A stretch of 64,000 bases of DNA from an uncultured Muribaculaceae bacterium (GTDB taxonomy: Bacteria; Bacteroidota; Bacteroidia; Bacteroidales; Muribaculaceae), in contig CAJTZS010000018.1 of the NCBI GenBank assembly GCA_910584055.1, positions 17,119 through 81,118 of the forward strand, in the 5' to 3' direction. Of the stretch, positions 43,227-52,173 are shown in pieces. The first letter of the stretch is position 1. Every line of letters starts with the position of its first letter. The notes beneath the pieces were generated by a model, which saw only the letters and a list, made by a program, of their open reading frames with translations, searched no databases and was not told the origin of the DNA. The position numbers and the translations under genes are program-made.

Positions 43227-43581
43227 TTCTTGGAAATTTATTGGCAAAAGGGAGGAATCTGATTAGCCGGAAATATAGCATGTCGCGTTCCTCTTGTGTG
43301 CGCACGGATTCGAGAAGTTCCCTTACTTTATCCGGTCCGGTTGTATCGTGTGGAAAAAGGTAACACGCAAGTATGCGTGATTCCCTCACTTCGCTGTCAG
43401 CCCACAGGGCATCTGCGAGTTCCCCGGAAGGTTCGAGACTGCGCGCTATATCTGCAATCTGCGGAATCTGAAGCCCGAAGATCACTTTATAAGGCATTCC
43501 CGCTTTCCGCAACGTGTCGGAAATGACGCCGTTGCGGAAAGTGTAGAAGCTTTTTTTGATGTTTTGGAGTGTCGCTGTCAT
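43216..43581 (-). CDS. Short AlkD-like DNA alkylation repair protein
   Basis: 121 residues: FRNGVISDTLRKAGMPYKVI, FGLQIPQIADIARSL, LWADSEVRESRILACYLFP. This is the N-terminal HEAT-like region of AlkD-type DNA glycosylases, which are about 230 residues. The protein ends after RTQEERDMLYFRLIRFL, about half the family length, so it is a short form or a truncation. It overlaps the M49 gene before it (ATGA) and the GTPase gene after it, so it is part of a tight operon and probably expressed. Whether it repairs DNA is uncertain. Confidence 0.65.
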   Translation of the reverse strand: MTATLQNIKKSFYTFRNGVISDTLRKAGMPYKVIFGLQIPQIADIARSLEPSGELADALWADSEVRESRILACYLFPHDTTGPDKVRELLESVRTQEERDMLYFRLIRFLPFANKFPRNDR

Positions 43582-45647
43582 TTTGCTGAGCAGGATTTTA
43601 CAGCTTTTTTTGTGAGCGGTGAATAGTCGCGGCTCAGACGAAGCATCTGTTCCACATAATTTTCCGGATATGAAATCTCAATATCCGTTATTTCACCGGC
43701 GGCATCCATGACCGGAGTGTAGACCGGGTTTATAAAGCCACGATAGGGAGGGATGTCGAGAGTAGAGAATCTCTGGATCACTTCTTTGTGAAGTTTTGGA
43801 TCTATCTTGACGGCATATTTCTGAATAATTTCGTTGCCGGCTTTGTAGTCACCCTCGCTCTTGATACGCTGTATTTCAGCAAGAAGGTTACCAATCAATT
43901 CACGCATTTTGGCGTAGTCGTTGATCTTGACATAAGTTTTGCCTCCTTTCTTTGCAAGTTCAATTACATCTTTGCCTCCTTTAGCTTTCTTTTTACCGTG
44001 TTCGAGCACCCATTTTGCAATCAGCTGACGGTTGCGCATATGGGCCTCCTCAACGTCATTGCCCAATTCGATGCGGTTGAGCTGTGTCATAAGACCGTTC
44101 ATCATGTATTTATAATACTCAGCCTTATATGCCTCGGGATTGTCAAGGACACCAAGTTCAAGGAGTTTGGGGTCTGCAAGATAGTAGAGGGCGAAGAGAT
44201 CTGCCCTTGCTTCCTCAAGAGCTGAACCGTTTTCTTTGAGGGCGTCAGGGTCAACACCAGGCATCAGCTGGCCTGAAGCGTGACCGAGGCATTCGTGCAG
44301 GTCTGTGTGGAGCATGTCGGTGATATAAAGATAATCGTTCAGAAGCTTGCGTGTAGGCGCGTCAATAACGAACTCCTCATTGAATCCGTTGCCATGCGAT
44401 GCCATTTCGTAAGCTTCGGTAATGTTCTCTATGGTTACAGACTTCGAGCCGTGAGCCGCGCGGATCCAGTTGGAATTGGGGAGGTTGATGCCGATTGCAG
44501 TCGAGGGGAATGCGTCTCCGGCGAGCATGGCTGCCGTGATTGCCTTTGCCGATACACCCTTCACCGTCGGTTTGCGGAACTTGGGATTCACCGGAGAATG
44601 GTCCTCGAACCACTGGGCATTGCTTGAAATGGCTTCCGTGCGCTCTGAAGATTTCTTGTTCTTGAAATTTACGTAAGACTCCCATGAACCGGTCATGCCG
44701 AGGGGGTCGCCATAACTTTCAATAAAACCGTTGACAAAGTCAACATCTGATTTTGTGTCTTCAGCCCAGAGAATGGAATATTCATCGAAGAGGCGGAGGT
44801 CGCCGGTGATGTAATAATCGACAAGCTTCGTGATGTATGCCTTCTGTGCATCATTTTCGGCAACGCCCTTTGCTTTGTCGAGCCAGTAGATGATCTCAGC
44901 TATCGCGGGTCCATAGAGACCGTTGACTTTATATTTCTGTTCCTTGATCTTTCCGTTTTCTTTCACCACTCTTGCGTTGAGTCCGTATGAAACGGGAGTA
45001 GGGTCGTCAGGCTTCTTCATCTTAGCATAGAACTCTTCGACCTCGGCCTGGGTAACCCCTGGTCCATAGAGATTGTTGGCCGATGTTGCCACAACATCCT
45101 GCGTGCCGTCCTGGTTGACGCGTTTCGCCATTACGGCAGGATCGAAGATCACGGGAACCAGTTCTGCCATCATCTGCTCGCGGGTCTGTCCCGGATTCAA
45201 TGGAAGACAGCAGTTGTGAAGTTTTCCGACGCGCTCTTCGAAGAAAGCCTGTGAGAATTCAGGACGGAATTTATCAGTGGAGTAATGGTGGTGGATTCCG
45301 TTGCCGAACCACACTTGTTTCAGATATTTCTCAAAAGCCTTGAAATCTTTTGAATTGCGGTCACCGTCATATTTGGTGTAGATTTTCTCTAACAGCTGAC
45401 GGAGCTGGAGGTTGTAACGTCCATTCTGATCCCAGATGATGTCCCGTCCCATCTGCGCGGCCTGCGAGAGATAATAGAGCATTTTTTTCTGATCGAGAGT
45501 CAGGTTCTTGAATTCCGGTACTTCATAGCGAAGCACCTCGATATCTGCGAAACGGTCAACATGATAGTTGAAATCCTTGTTTTCTACGGCATTCGCGCCG
45601 CCTGTGGCCATAGTGGCGATCATTAGTGTCGGAAGAATCTTTTTCAT
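43578..45647 (-). CDS. Dipeptidyl-peptidase III-like zinc peptidase (M49), exported
   Basis: 689 residues with a signal peptide (LPTLMIATMATGGANAVE). Zinc site HECLGH near residue 450 (the M49 HExxGH motif) and EEARAD near residue 477, the third ligand motif. Family enzymes release dipeptides from the N-terminus of short peptides. The signal makes it periplasmic, as in other gut Bacteroidales. It leads the operon with the AlkD-like and GTPase genes. A repeat-rich leader (45661-45711) separates it from rlmI. Confidence 0.88.
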   Translation of the reverse strand: MKKILPTLMIATMATGGANAVENKDFNYHVDRFADIEVLRYEVPEFKNLTLDQKKMLYYLSQAAQMGRDIIWDQNGRYNLQLRQLLEKIYTKYDGDRNSKDFKAFEKYLKQVWFGNGIHHHYSTDKFRPEFSQAFFEERVGKLHNCCLPLNPGQTREQMMAELVPVIFDPAVMAKRVNQDGTQDVVATSANNLYGPGVTQAEVEEFYAKMKKPDDPTPVSYGLNARVVKENGKIKEQKYKVNGLYGPAIAEIIYWLDKAKGVAENDAQKAYITKLVDYYITGDLRLFDEYSILWAEDTKSDVDFVNGFIESYGDPLGMTGSWESYVNFKNKKSSERTEAISSNAQWFEDHSPVNPKFRKPTVKGVSAKAITAAMLAGDAFPSTAIGINLPNSNWIRAAHGSKSVTIENITEAYEMASHGNGFNEEFVIDAPTRKLLNDYLYITDMLHTDLHECLGHASGQLMPGVDPDALKENGSALEEARADLFALYYLADPKLLELGVLDNPEAYKAEYYKYMMNGLMTQLNRIELGNDVEEAHMRNRQLIAKWVLEHGKKKAKGGKDVIELAKKGGKTYVKINDYAKMRELIGNLLAEIQRIKSEGDYKAGNEIIQKYAVKIDPKLHKEVIQRFSTLDIPPYRGFINPVYTPVMDAAGEITDIEISYPENYVEQMLRLSRDYSPLTKKAVKSCSAK

Positions 45648-45660
45648 TGTTGTGTCTTTT

Positions 45661-45711
45661 TAATGGGGGTATAGGGTTATATGGGGCTTAATAGGGTTGT
45701 ATAGGGAGAGG
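45661..45711. repeat. G-rich TAGGG-type repeat tract
   Basis: Irregular units of TATAGGG, TATGGGG and AATAGGG with at least five runs of three or more G on the plus strand, between rlmI and the M49 gene. A similar tract is at 58573-58632. Confidence 0.6.
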
Positions 45712-46899
45712 TTACTCAACGTATAGGACAAGACCTTTGAGGTATTCCCCTTCGGGGTGGGAGATGTCTACCGGATGGTCTGCCGGCTGCGTGAGCTGGT
45801 GGAGGATGCGCACCTTACGCCCTGATTTTGCAGCGGCGGTGAATACCGCCATGCGGAACATATCCTTGGTTATCGCCTGTGAGCAAGAGAATGTGAAAAG
45901 CACGCCGCCGCTCTTGATTTTTTCAAATGCCCTTGCGTTCAGTTTGCGATAGCCGATAAGGCCGTTCTTGATCGCTCCCCTGTGTTTCGCGAATGCCGGG
46001 GGATCAAGGATAATAAGGTCATATTTGTCGCTTTCCATATCTGTAAGGAACTTGAAAGCATCTTCGTCATGTGTCTTGTGACGCTCGTCACCAGGGAAAT
46101 TAAGGGCGATATTGGCATCCGTCAGGGCTACTGCCTTCGATGACGAGTCTACCGAATCCACGCTCAATGCTCCGCCCCTCATTGCATAGACGGAGAAACC
46201 TCCCGTGTAGCAGAACATGTTGAGTACATGTCTTCCTTTGGCGTAATGTTCAAGGAGTTTGCGGTTTTCGCGTTGGTCAACGAAGAAACCGGTTTTCTGC
46301 CCTTTGAGCCAGTCGATGTTGAACTGAAGGCCATTCTCCAGGGCGATGTTGCCATCATAGTTCCCGATCAGGTATTCGTTGTCGGGATCGAGATGCGCCT
46401 TATATGGGAGGGTGGTGTCGCTCTTGTAGTAGACGTTTCGGATGCGCGCGTCGGGCAGGAGGGTAAGGGCTTCCGCTATTTTGTGTCGGGCGAAGTGCAT
46501 CCCCGGTGAGTGCGCCTGCATCACGGCGGTGTCGCCATAGATGTCGATCACCAGACCCGGAAGGAAATCTCCCTCGCCATGCACAAGACGGAAACAAGTG
46601 TTGTCTTCCCGGATGAGGCCGAGAGTCTGACGTAATGTAAAGGCAGATGCCAGTCTACGGGTGAAAAAATCATCTGAGATGCTTTCCGCCCCGAATTCAA
46701 GTATTCTGACAGCGATGCTGCCTATCTGATAATGGCCGGCTCCAAGCACATTCCCTTTGGAGTCAACAACGCAAACCTCGTCCCCCTCTTCAAGCCCGGA
46801 TGGAAGTGCTGCTATTGCCCCTGAGAACACCCAGGGATGATGGCGGAGGAGTGACTCCTCCTTGCCTGCTCTAAGCTTTATAGTCTTGATATTAATCAT
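45712..46899 (-). CDS. rlmI: 23S rRNA m5C1962 methyltransferase
   Basis: 395 residues. N-terminal PUA domain (LLRHHPWVFSGAIAAL, GDEVCVVDSKGNVLGAGHYQ), a middle RlmI domain (FRLVHGEGDFLPGLVIDIYG) and a SAM-binding Rossmann domain (GRHVLNMFCYTGGFSVYAMR, DSSSKAVALTDANIALN, YDLIILDPPAFAKH). The FTFSCSQAI segment contains the catalytic Cys region. It methylates C1962 of 23S rRNA with SAM. Confidence 0.9.
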   Translation of the reverse strand: MINIKTIKLRAGKEESLLRHHPWVFSGAIAALPSGLEEGDEVCVVDSKGNVLGAGHYQIGSIAVRILEFGAESISDDFFTRRLASAFTLRQTLGLIREDNTCFRLVHGEGDFLPGLVIDIYGDTAVMQAHSPGMHFARHKIAEALTLLPDARIRNVYYKSDTTLPYKAHLDPDNEYLIGNYDGNIALENGLQFNIDWLKGQKTGFFVDQRENRKLLEHYAKGRHVLNMFCYTGGFSVYAMRGGALSVDSVDSSSKAVALTDANIALNFPGDERHKTHDEDAFKFLTDMESDKYDLIILDPPAFAKHRGAIKNGLIGYRKLNARAFEKIKSGGVLFTFSCSQAITKDMFRMAVFTAAAKSGRKVRILHQLTQPADHPVDISHPEGEYLKGLVLYVE

Positions 46900-46935
46900 T
46901 TAACATTCAACATTTAACATTCAACATTCAACATT
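46898..46935. repeat. AACATT(C/T) tandem repeat between rlmI and rseP
   Basis: Six or so copies of a seven-base unit (TTTAACA / TTCAACA) fill the entire 34-base gap and touch both genes. Similar tracts are at 48370-48402 (inverted) and 52101-52141. Confidence 0.7.
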
Positions 46936-48361
46936 ACTTGAAAAGTCTTACAATATCCATTCCGTTGGCATAAACCAGAAGAAGTATCAGCAGGGTCATG
47001 CCTACAATTTGGGCGCGTTCCATGAATTTCTCACTCGGCGGACGGCGGAATATGACTTCATAAATGAGAAACATCACGTGTCCTCCATCGAGAGCCGGAA
47101 TCGGGAGTATGTTCATGAATGCAAGTGCAACAGACAGGAATGCCGCTATATTCCAGAATGCGATCCAGTCCCATTTCTCGGGGAAAATGGAACCGATCGA
47201 ACCGAACCCTCCGATGCTATTTGCCCCTTCTTTGGTGAACACCATCTTCATTGACTTTGCATAGGATGTAAGCTTTTCCGTACCCATCTCAATGCCGCGG
47301 GGTATTGACTGGAATATATTGTAGCGTATTTCCTTTGTGTTGAAGAATGCAGACGGGTTGATTTCAAGTCCCACCCCCATTTTGGAATTGTCGGAGAGTT
47401 TCACGGACTTGACGAGTGTGTCTGTCTTCGCCTCGGCTTTACGCACAATGGTGAAATCCACGGTCTCATTATTGTGGCCCTGTAGAAGATGGAAAAACTC
47501 ATCAAGAGATGGCGTTGCCACGGAATCTATGGCTATGATCTCATCTCCTGGAATGATGCCGGCTTTTGCTGCCCCCTCGCCAGGCATCACTTGTGTGATT
47601 CGCGTTGGCATGCGGTAGGTGAAGAAATTCACCGTGGCCGTGTCGCTTTTCGCTTCGTTGTCGAGTGCGAAAATGAATTTGTCAGGAATTGTTATGTTTA
47701 CGGTGTCCCTGCCATCGCGAAGCACGGTAACTTTTTTTGCCTGAATCATCTTAAGTCTGGCTTCAACAGGATTCTCAAGTTTTTCTCCATCGGCTGTGAG
47801 CGGGATGTCACCGTTTTGGAAACCGATCTTCCGCGCCTCTCCCGAATATGTGAACCCCATTTTTGCATCCTGCACGGGCACATATTTCTCCCCTGTGGCA
47901 TAAACAAGACCTGCATATATGATTATCGCAAGCAGGAAGTTGAAAAGCACGCCGGCTATCATTATAAGAAGTCGCTGCCAGGCAGGTTTTGATCGGAACT
48001 CCCACTTTTGAGCCGGCTTTTTCATCTGTTCGGTATCCATCGATTCATCGATCATGCCGGCAATCTTGCAGTATCCGCCAAGTGGAAGCCAGCCGATTCC
48101 ATATTCTGTGTCTCCCCAGAACGAAGATTTTTTATTTTCCGGCTTACCGGAACGTTTAAGTTCTTTTGTCTTTCCGAGTCCTCCGTAATATTTTTTAGGT
48201 TTCCACTTGAAAAGTTCGATCCAAGGGTCGAAAAATATATAGAACTTTTCTACTTTCACCCCAAAAAGACGGGCGAAGAAGAAATGACCGAATTCGTGAA
48301 TTATCACAAGGATCGCAAATGCGAGAATGAGTTGTGCGGCCTTTATGAGAAATATATCCAT
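46934..48361 (-). CDS. rseP: Site-2 zinc metalloprotease RseP
   Basis: 475 residues. HExxH zinc site in the first helix (AILVIIHEFGHFFFARLFGV), a PDZ domain pair (AKAGIIPGDEIIAIDSVATP) and a C-terminal LDG motif (PIPALDGGHVMFLIYEV). Four or so membrane helices. It cleaves transmembrane anti-sigma factors or signal peptides within the membrane. It follows dxr in the operon, a common order in Bacteroidales. Confidence 0.93.
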   Translation of the reverse strand: MDIFLIKAAQLILAFAILVIIHEFGHFFFARLFGVKVEKFYIFFDPWIELFKWKPKKYYGGLGKTKELKRSGKPENKKSSFWGDTEYGIGWLPLGGYCKIAGMIDESMDTEQMKKPAQKWEFRSKPAWQRLLIMIAGVLFNFLLAIIIYAGLVYATGEKYVPVQDAKMGFTYSGEARKIGFQNGDIPLTADGEKLENPVEARLKMIQAKKVTVLRDGRDTVNITIPDKFIFALDNEAKSDTATVNFFTYRMPTRITQVMPGEGAAKAGIIPGDEIIAIDSVATPSLDEFFHLLQGHNNETVDFTIVRKAEAKTDTLVKSVKLSDNSKMGVGLEINPSAFFNTKEIRYNIFQSIPRGIEMGTEKLTSYAKSMKMVFTKEGANSIGGFGSIGSIFPEKWDWIAFWNIAAFLSVALAFMNILPIPALDGGHVMFLIYEVIFRRPPSEKFMERAQIVGMTLLILLLVYANGMDIVRLFK

Positions 48362-48369
48362 TCCTATTA

Positions 48370-48402
48370 ATGTGTAATGTTAAATGTTTAATGTTTAATT
48401 AG
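48370..48402. repeat. AATGTTAAATGTTT tandem repeat before rseP
   Basis: The inverted form of the 46898 repeat. It fills the rseP-dxr gap and supplies the last codons and the stop (LIKH, TAA) of dxr. Confidence 0.65.
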
Positions 48403-49548
48403 TGATTTTGCGCGGGAGCGTGCTTCTGTGTTTGTGGCTACAAGGTCTTCGAGGGTGACAGAGGATATGAAAGGCGTTTCTTTCATCACTTTTTCAACCA
48501 GTCGGGGAATGTCCATGAACCTGATCTTCCGGTTGAGGAAAGCGGCTACCGCCACTTCGTTTGCCGCGTTGAGGATGCAAGGCATGTTGCCTCCTGCGGC
48601 TATTGCCTCGAATGCAAAACTAAGGAGTGGAAACCGATTCATGTCCGGTGCTTCGAATGTCAGGTTGGAATATTGTGAAAGTTTGAGAGGCTCGCGGACA
48701 CTCGTGATGCGTTCCGGATAGCTAAGGGCGTAACGGATCGGAATGTGCATGTCCGGTACGCCAAGCTGAGCTTTTATTGAACCGTCGATATATTCCACCA
48801 TGGAATGTACTATCGACTGAGGATGGACTGCAATCTCGATTTTCTCAGGAGGACAGTCAAATAGCCAGCGCGCTTCAATCATCTCAAAACCTTTGTTCAT
48901 CATTGAGGCAGAATCGATAGTCACCTTTGCCCCCATATTCCAATTGGGATGACGCAGCGCGTCATCCACGGTGACCTGCTCCAGTTCGGCAAGTGTTTTT
49001 GTGCGGAATGGGCCGCCGCTTGCTGTAAGGATGATTTTCGCGACATTTTTACGGTCTTCCCCTACAAGGCACTGGAAGATTGCGGAGTGTTCGCTGTCTA
49101 CGGGAATTATGCGTGCTCCCGATTTTTTCAGCAGCGAGGTTATAATCTCCCCGGCCACTACGAGAGTCTCCTTGTTGGCAAGGGCTATTGTCTTGTTTGC
49201 CTCGATGGCTTTGACAGTGGGTATAAGACCGCTGTAGCCAACCATTGCCGTGACCACTGTGTCAACCTCCGGGATTGCAGTTGCCTCAGCTATGGCGTTA
49301 TCTCCGGCTTCAACCTTCACCGGAACATCCGCCAGCGCCTCCTTCAGTTGGGGAAGAAACTCTTCGCGGGCGATCACCACCTTGTCCGGCATGAACTTGC
49401 GGGCCTGGGCTGCAAGGAGTTCCCAATTACGGGCAGCTGTCAGCACTGATGCCCGGAATCGTTCCGGATGCTCATCGATGATGTCGAGCGTCTGCGTGCC
49501 GATAGATCCTGTGGATCCAAGAATTGCGATGTTTTTTATATTATTCAT
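48388..49548 (-). CDS. dxr: 1-deoxy-D-xylulose 5-phosphate reductoisomerase
   Basis: 386 residues. NADPH-binding NIAILGSTGSIGTQTLDII, metal and substrate motifs IIPVDSEHSAIFQCL, TASGGPFR, HPNWNMGAKVTIDSASMMNK and a C-terminal domain. It makes 2-C-methyl-D-erythritol 4-phosphate in the MEP isoprenoid pathway in the cytoplasm. The C-terminus ends in repeat-derived codons, so it may differ by a few residues from relatives. Confidence 0.95.
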   Translation of the reverse strand: MNNIKNIAILGSTGSIGTQTLDIIDEHPERFRASVLTAARNWELLAAQARKFMPDKVVIAREEFLPQLKEALADVPVKVEAGDNAIAEATAIPEVDTVVTAMVGYSGLIPTVKAIEANKTIALANKETLVVAGEIITSLLKKSGARIIPVDSEHSAIFQCLVGEDRKNVAKIILTASGGPFRTKTLAELEQVTVDDALRHPNWNMGAKVTIDSASMMNKGFEMIEARWLFDCPPEKIEIAVHPQSIVHSMVEYIDGSIKAQLGVPDMHIPIRYALSYPERITSVREPLKLSQYSNLTFEAPDMNRFPLLSFAFEAIAAGGNMPCILNAANEVAVAAFLNRKIRFMDIPRLVEKVMKETPFISSVTLEDLVATNTEARSRAKSLIKH

Positions 49549-49580
49549 TTTTTCTACAACCTATTATTGATGTGCCGGTT

Positions 49581-50459
49581 CTAATACTTACCTCGCGGAG
49601 CCTCGAACGGGGCATCCTTCACTATCGTGGATTCCGGATTTCCAATATATTCATAGGGAATCAGAGGCAAACCGTTATGCCACATCATCACTTCAACGTA
49701 TCTTCTTCCTTTGCTGTCGGGATTGGGTCCTAAGGCAAGCATCTGTCCGGCAAGAACGGCATCGCCGGCAGAAACCATCGGCGACCCGAGTCTTGCAATG
49801 CGCGTTACAAATCCTTTGGCATGCTGGACAATCACAACGTATCCCCCTTCCGCCGCAGAATAATATGAAGCGAGAATGGAGCCGTCGGCAACGCATTTCA
49901 CTGATTCATCCGGCGGCATGACAACGTTCCCTTTCTCTTCAGTGCGTGACGACGCGCTGAAAATGCCGCCGTCGCTGAGCGGGGAGAACATCATCCCATC
50001 GGCAGCGAGGGGTGCGAGCACAGAAATATTAAACCGCTCCCTCTCCTCCATGGCATTTACAAATTTACGCTCAAGCGGAGAAGGGGGCAGAAGTGAATCA
50101 GGCGACATCTCGCGGAGGTTGGCCGTCATCACCAATGAATCTGCCGTGGGAGTGCGGTCAGTGTCGAATGCCTTCAATATATTGTCGAGATAATTCTGGT
50201 TCTGTGCATATGCCCCGAAGATGGAGTCGAGACGCAGGATATTGTCTTCCGTGGCCGACCGTTCGGATTGTTTCATGTATCCCGGCAGAAGGGTACGGAG
50301 CGGTGTCACCATCACTATCGCGCCCGATATCATGACGAGTATGATTAATGCCGCCCCTACCGCAGTCCAAAGCGACAGCGGCGAGAGCGTGATGTCCGCA
50401 AGGTCTTCGAGTCTTGACTCATCTTCGATGCGGATGCGGTATTTTGGATGGCGCTTCAT
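49581..50459 (-). CDS. Degenerate M23-type peptidase domain protein
   Basis: 292 residues. One membrane helix near residue 35-55 (AALIILVMISGAIVMVTP), a short coiled region (RLDSIFGAYAQNQNYLDNIL) and a C-terminal M23/LytM-like fold (VKCVADGSILASYYSAAEGG, YVVIVQHAKGFVTRIARLGS, GRRYVEVMMWHNGLPLIPYE). The His/Asp zinc ligands of active M23 enzymes are not in the usual places (HxH is replaced by VEVMMWHNG), so it is probably non-catalytic, perhaps an activator or scaffold for amidases. It lies upstream of dxr and rseP in one direction, an order I recall as common in Bacteroidales. Confidence 0.75.
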   Translation of the reverse strand: MKRHPKYRIRIEDESRLEDLADITLSPLSLWTAVGAALIILVMISGAIVMVTPLRTLLPGYMKQSERSATEDNILRLDSIFGAYAQNQNYLDNILKAFDTDRTPTADSLVMTANLREMSPDSLLPPSPLERKFVNAMEERERFNISVLAPLAADGMMFSPLSDGGIFSASSRTEEKGNVVMPPDESVKCVADGSILASYYSAAEGGYVVIVQHAKGFVTRIARLGSPMVSAGDAVLAGQMLALGPNPDSKGRRYVEVMMWHNGLPLIPYEYIGNPESTIVKDAPFEAPRGKY

Positions 50460-50643
50460 TTCGTATCGCGAATTTAATGAAAATAAGTGATATGATAAGG
50501 GATTGAGGGGATTTTTTGCATTTCACATGTTAAAATTTGTCGCTGGGAGCAAACAAAAAATTTCCTTGTAGTGTTAGATAGATAAAAATTGCAAAAAACA
50601 ATTTAGAAAGTTTTAAAAGTTACTTATCTTAAATTAATATTTT

Positions 50644-51894
50644 ATGAAAACAAGAAATCTTTACTACGCGATCGCGCTTTGCGCCGGAACAGCAGCTTTC
50701 TGCCTTCCCGCGAACGCACAGGATGTTTTCGTAGATGAGGCTACTACGGTAACTGAATTCACATGCGACAACACCACACGCTACTTCTCCAATTGGCGTA
50801 ACAATTGGTTTATCGAAGTAGAGGCCGGTATCAACCAGCCGTTCGTAGAACGAGGTAATGCCAAGACTCCCGGAGACAATGTAAGCCGTCATAAAATGAC
50901 TCTTACCTATGGAGTAGGTTTCGGTCGCTGGGTGTCTCCTTACATCGGATTCCGTATCAAGGCTTTAGGCGGCGCATTGCACTGGGATAACCCCATGCAG
51001 CCGGATATCAACAATGGCTGGGCCCGCGCAAAACATGTTAACCTTCAGGCCGAGTTCATGTGGGATATGTTCAACTCCCTTGGCGGAGTTAATGACAACC
51101 GCGTATTCTCTATCATTCCTTTCGTAGGTCTGGGCGGCGATGCCACATGGGACTTCCGTAATGCCCAGGGCGGAGAACCGGCAGGAACTAACGTCTACAA
51201 CCGTCACAACAAGCCAAAGAGTGTGGCATGGTCGCTTCCTGTATCGGCAGGTTTGCAGTTCCGTTTCCGTCTTTGTGAATATGTTGACTTCTTCGCTGAG
51301 GCACGTGCATCTTTCTACGCCGACACTTGGAACAACAGTGTTCACGGCAACTCAATCGATGCCAATGTAGCAGTTCTCGGCGGTTTCAACTTCAATATTG
51401 GCGGCCGCAGCTTCGGTTCTTACAACCAGTGCGCATATGTGTCTCAGATTGCAGCCCTCAACGGTCAGGTGAATGACCTCCGTGCCCAGCTTCTCGCATG
51501 CGGAGAAGAGGTGGCAGCCCTTCAGGCTCAGCTTCCTTGTCCCGAACCCGTGCAGAAAGACTGTGTGAACGCACCTCTTATGACAACCGTCCGCTTCACC
51601 ATCAATTCAGACAAGATCACGCCCGAAGAGGAAGTGAATGTCTACAACATGGCAGAATGGCTTAAGGCTAATCCTGATGAGAAGGTAGTTGTCTGCGGTT
51701 ATGCGGATAAAGACACCGGTACTTCCGAATATAATATGGCCCTTTCTGAGAAACGTGCCAATGCTGTTGCCGACGCTCTTGTAAACACTTACGGAATCAG
51801 CCGCGACCGTCTGACAATCAAATATGACGGCTCTGACAGTCAGCCTTACAAGACAAACGACTGGAACCGTATCGTGATCTTCACTCAGAAGTAA
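50644..51894 (+). CDS. OmpA-family outer-membrane protein
   Basis: 416 residues. Signal peptide (YYAIALCAGTAAFCLPANAQ), an N-terminal eight-strand barrel (about 50-255: WFIEVEAGINQPFVERG, LTYGVGFGRWVSPYIGFRIK), a short coiled hinge (IAALNGQVNDLRAQLLACGE) and a C-terminal OmpA peptidoglycan-binding domain (about 305-416: VRFTINSDKITPEEEVNVYN, VVVCGYADKDTGTSEYNMAL, SEKRANAVADALV). It ties the outer membrane to the cell wall and is usually abundant. The AT-rich 180-base leader and the terminator behind fit strong monocistronic expression. Confidence 0.9.
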   Translation: MKTRNLYYAIALCAGTAAFCLPANAQDVFVDEATTVTEFTCDNTTRYFSNWRNNWFIEVEAGINQPFVERGNAKTPGDNVSRHKMTLTYGVGFGRWVSPYIGFRIKALGGALHWDNPMQPDINNGWARAKHVNLQAEFMWDMFNSLGGVNDNRVFSIIPFVGLGGDATWDFRNAQGGEPAGTNVYNRHNKPKSVAWSLPVSAGLQFRFRLCEYVDFFAEARASFYADTWNNSVHGNSIDANVAVLGGFNFNIGGRSFGSYNQCAYVSQIAALNGQVNDLRAQLLACGEEVAALQAQLPCPEPVQKDCVNAPLMTTVRFTINSDKITPEEEVNVYNMAEWLKANPDEKVVVCGYADKDTGTSEYNMALSEKRANAVADALVNTYGISRDRLTIKYDGSDSQPYKTNDWNRIVIFTQK

Positions 51895-51946
51895 CACATA
51901 GACTTAAAAAGTAAAGATAAATAATATAATTCTTCGTAACGATGAG

Positions 51947-51976
51947 GAGCCCCGGCGGAAAGCGGGGCTCTTTTTT
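51947..51976 (+). terminator. Terminator of the OmpA gene
   Basis: GAGCCCCG pairs with CGGGGCTC across an eight-base loop, followed by six T. Confidence 0.85.
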
Positions 51977-52012
51977 ATGGTTGCAAAACATAAAAAATTA
52001 CTTCAGATTTAT

Positions 52013-52043
52013 TTTGTGGAGTTAAATAAAGTTTGTAAGTTTG
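52013..52043 (+). promoter_or_regulatory. Promoter of gdhA (TTTG-N19-TAAGTTTG)
   Basis: TTTG 52013-52016 and TAAGTTTG 52036-52043, with good spacing. The leader to ATG 52174 is about 125 bases and contains the AACATT repeat. Confidence 0.6.
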
Positions 52044-52100
52044 CAATGTTGATGTATTCGGAGGCTTTAGGCATTAGGCTTTAGATCTTTTGCCTGCTGA

Positions 52101-52141
52101 ATTAAACATTCAACATTTAACATTACACATTTAACATTAAC
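52101..52141. repeat. AACATT tandem repeat in the gdhA leader
   Basis: Units of TTAAACATTCAACATTTAAC and relatives, same type as 46898-46935. It would lie in the 5' UTR of the gdhA mRNA. Confidence 0.6.
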
Positions 52142-52173
52142 TTAAATCTAACCATAAGTCTAAAAAGATTATC

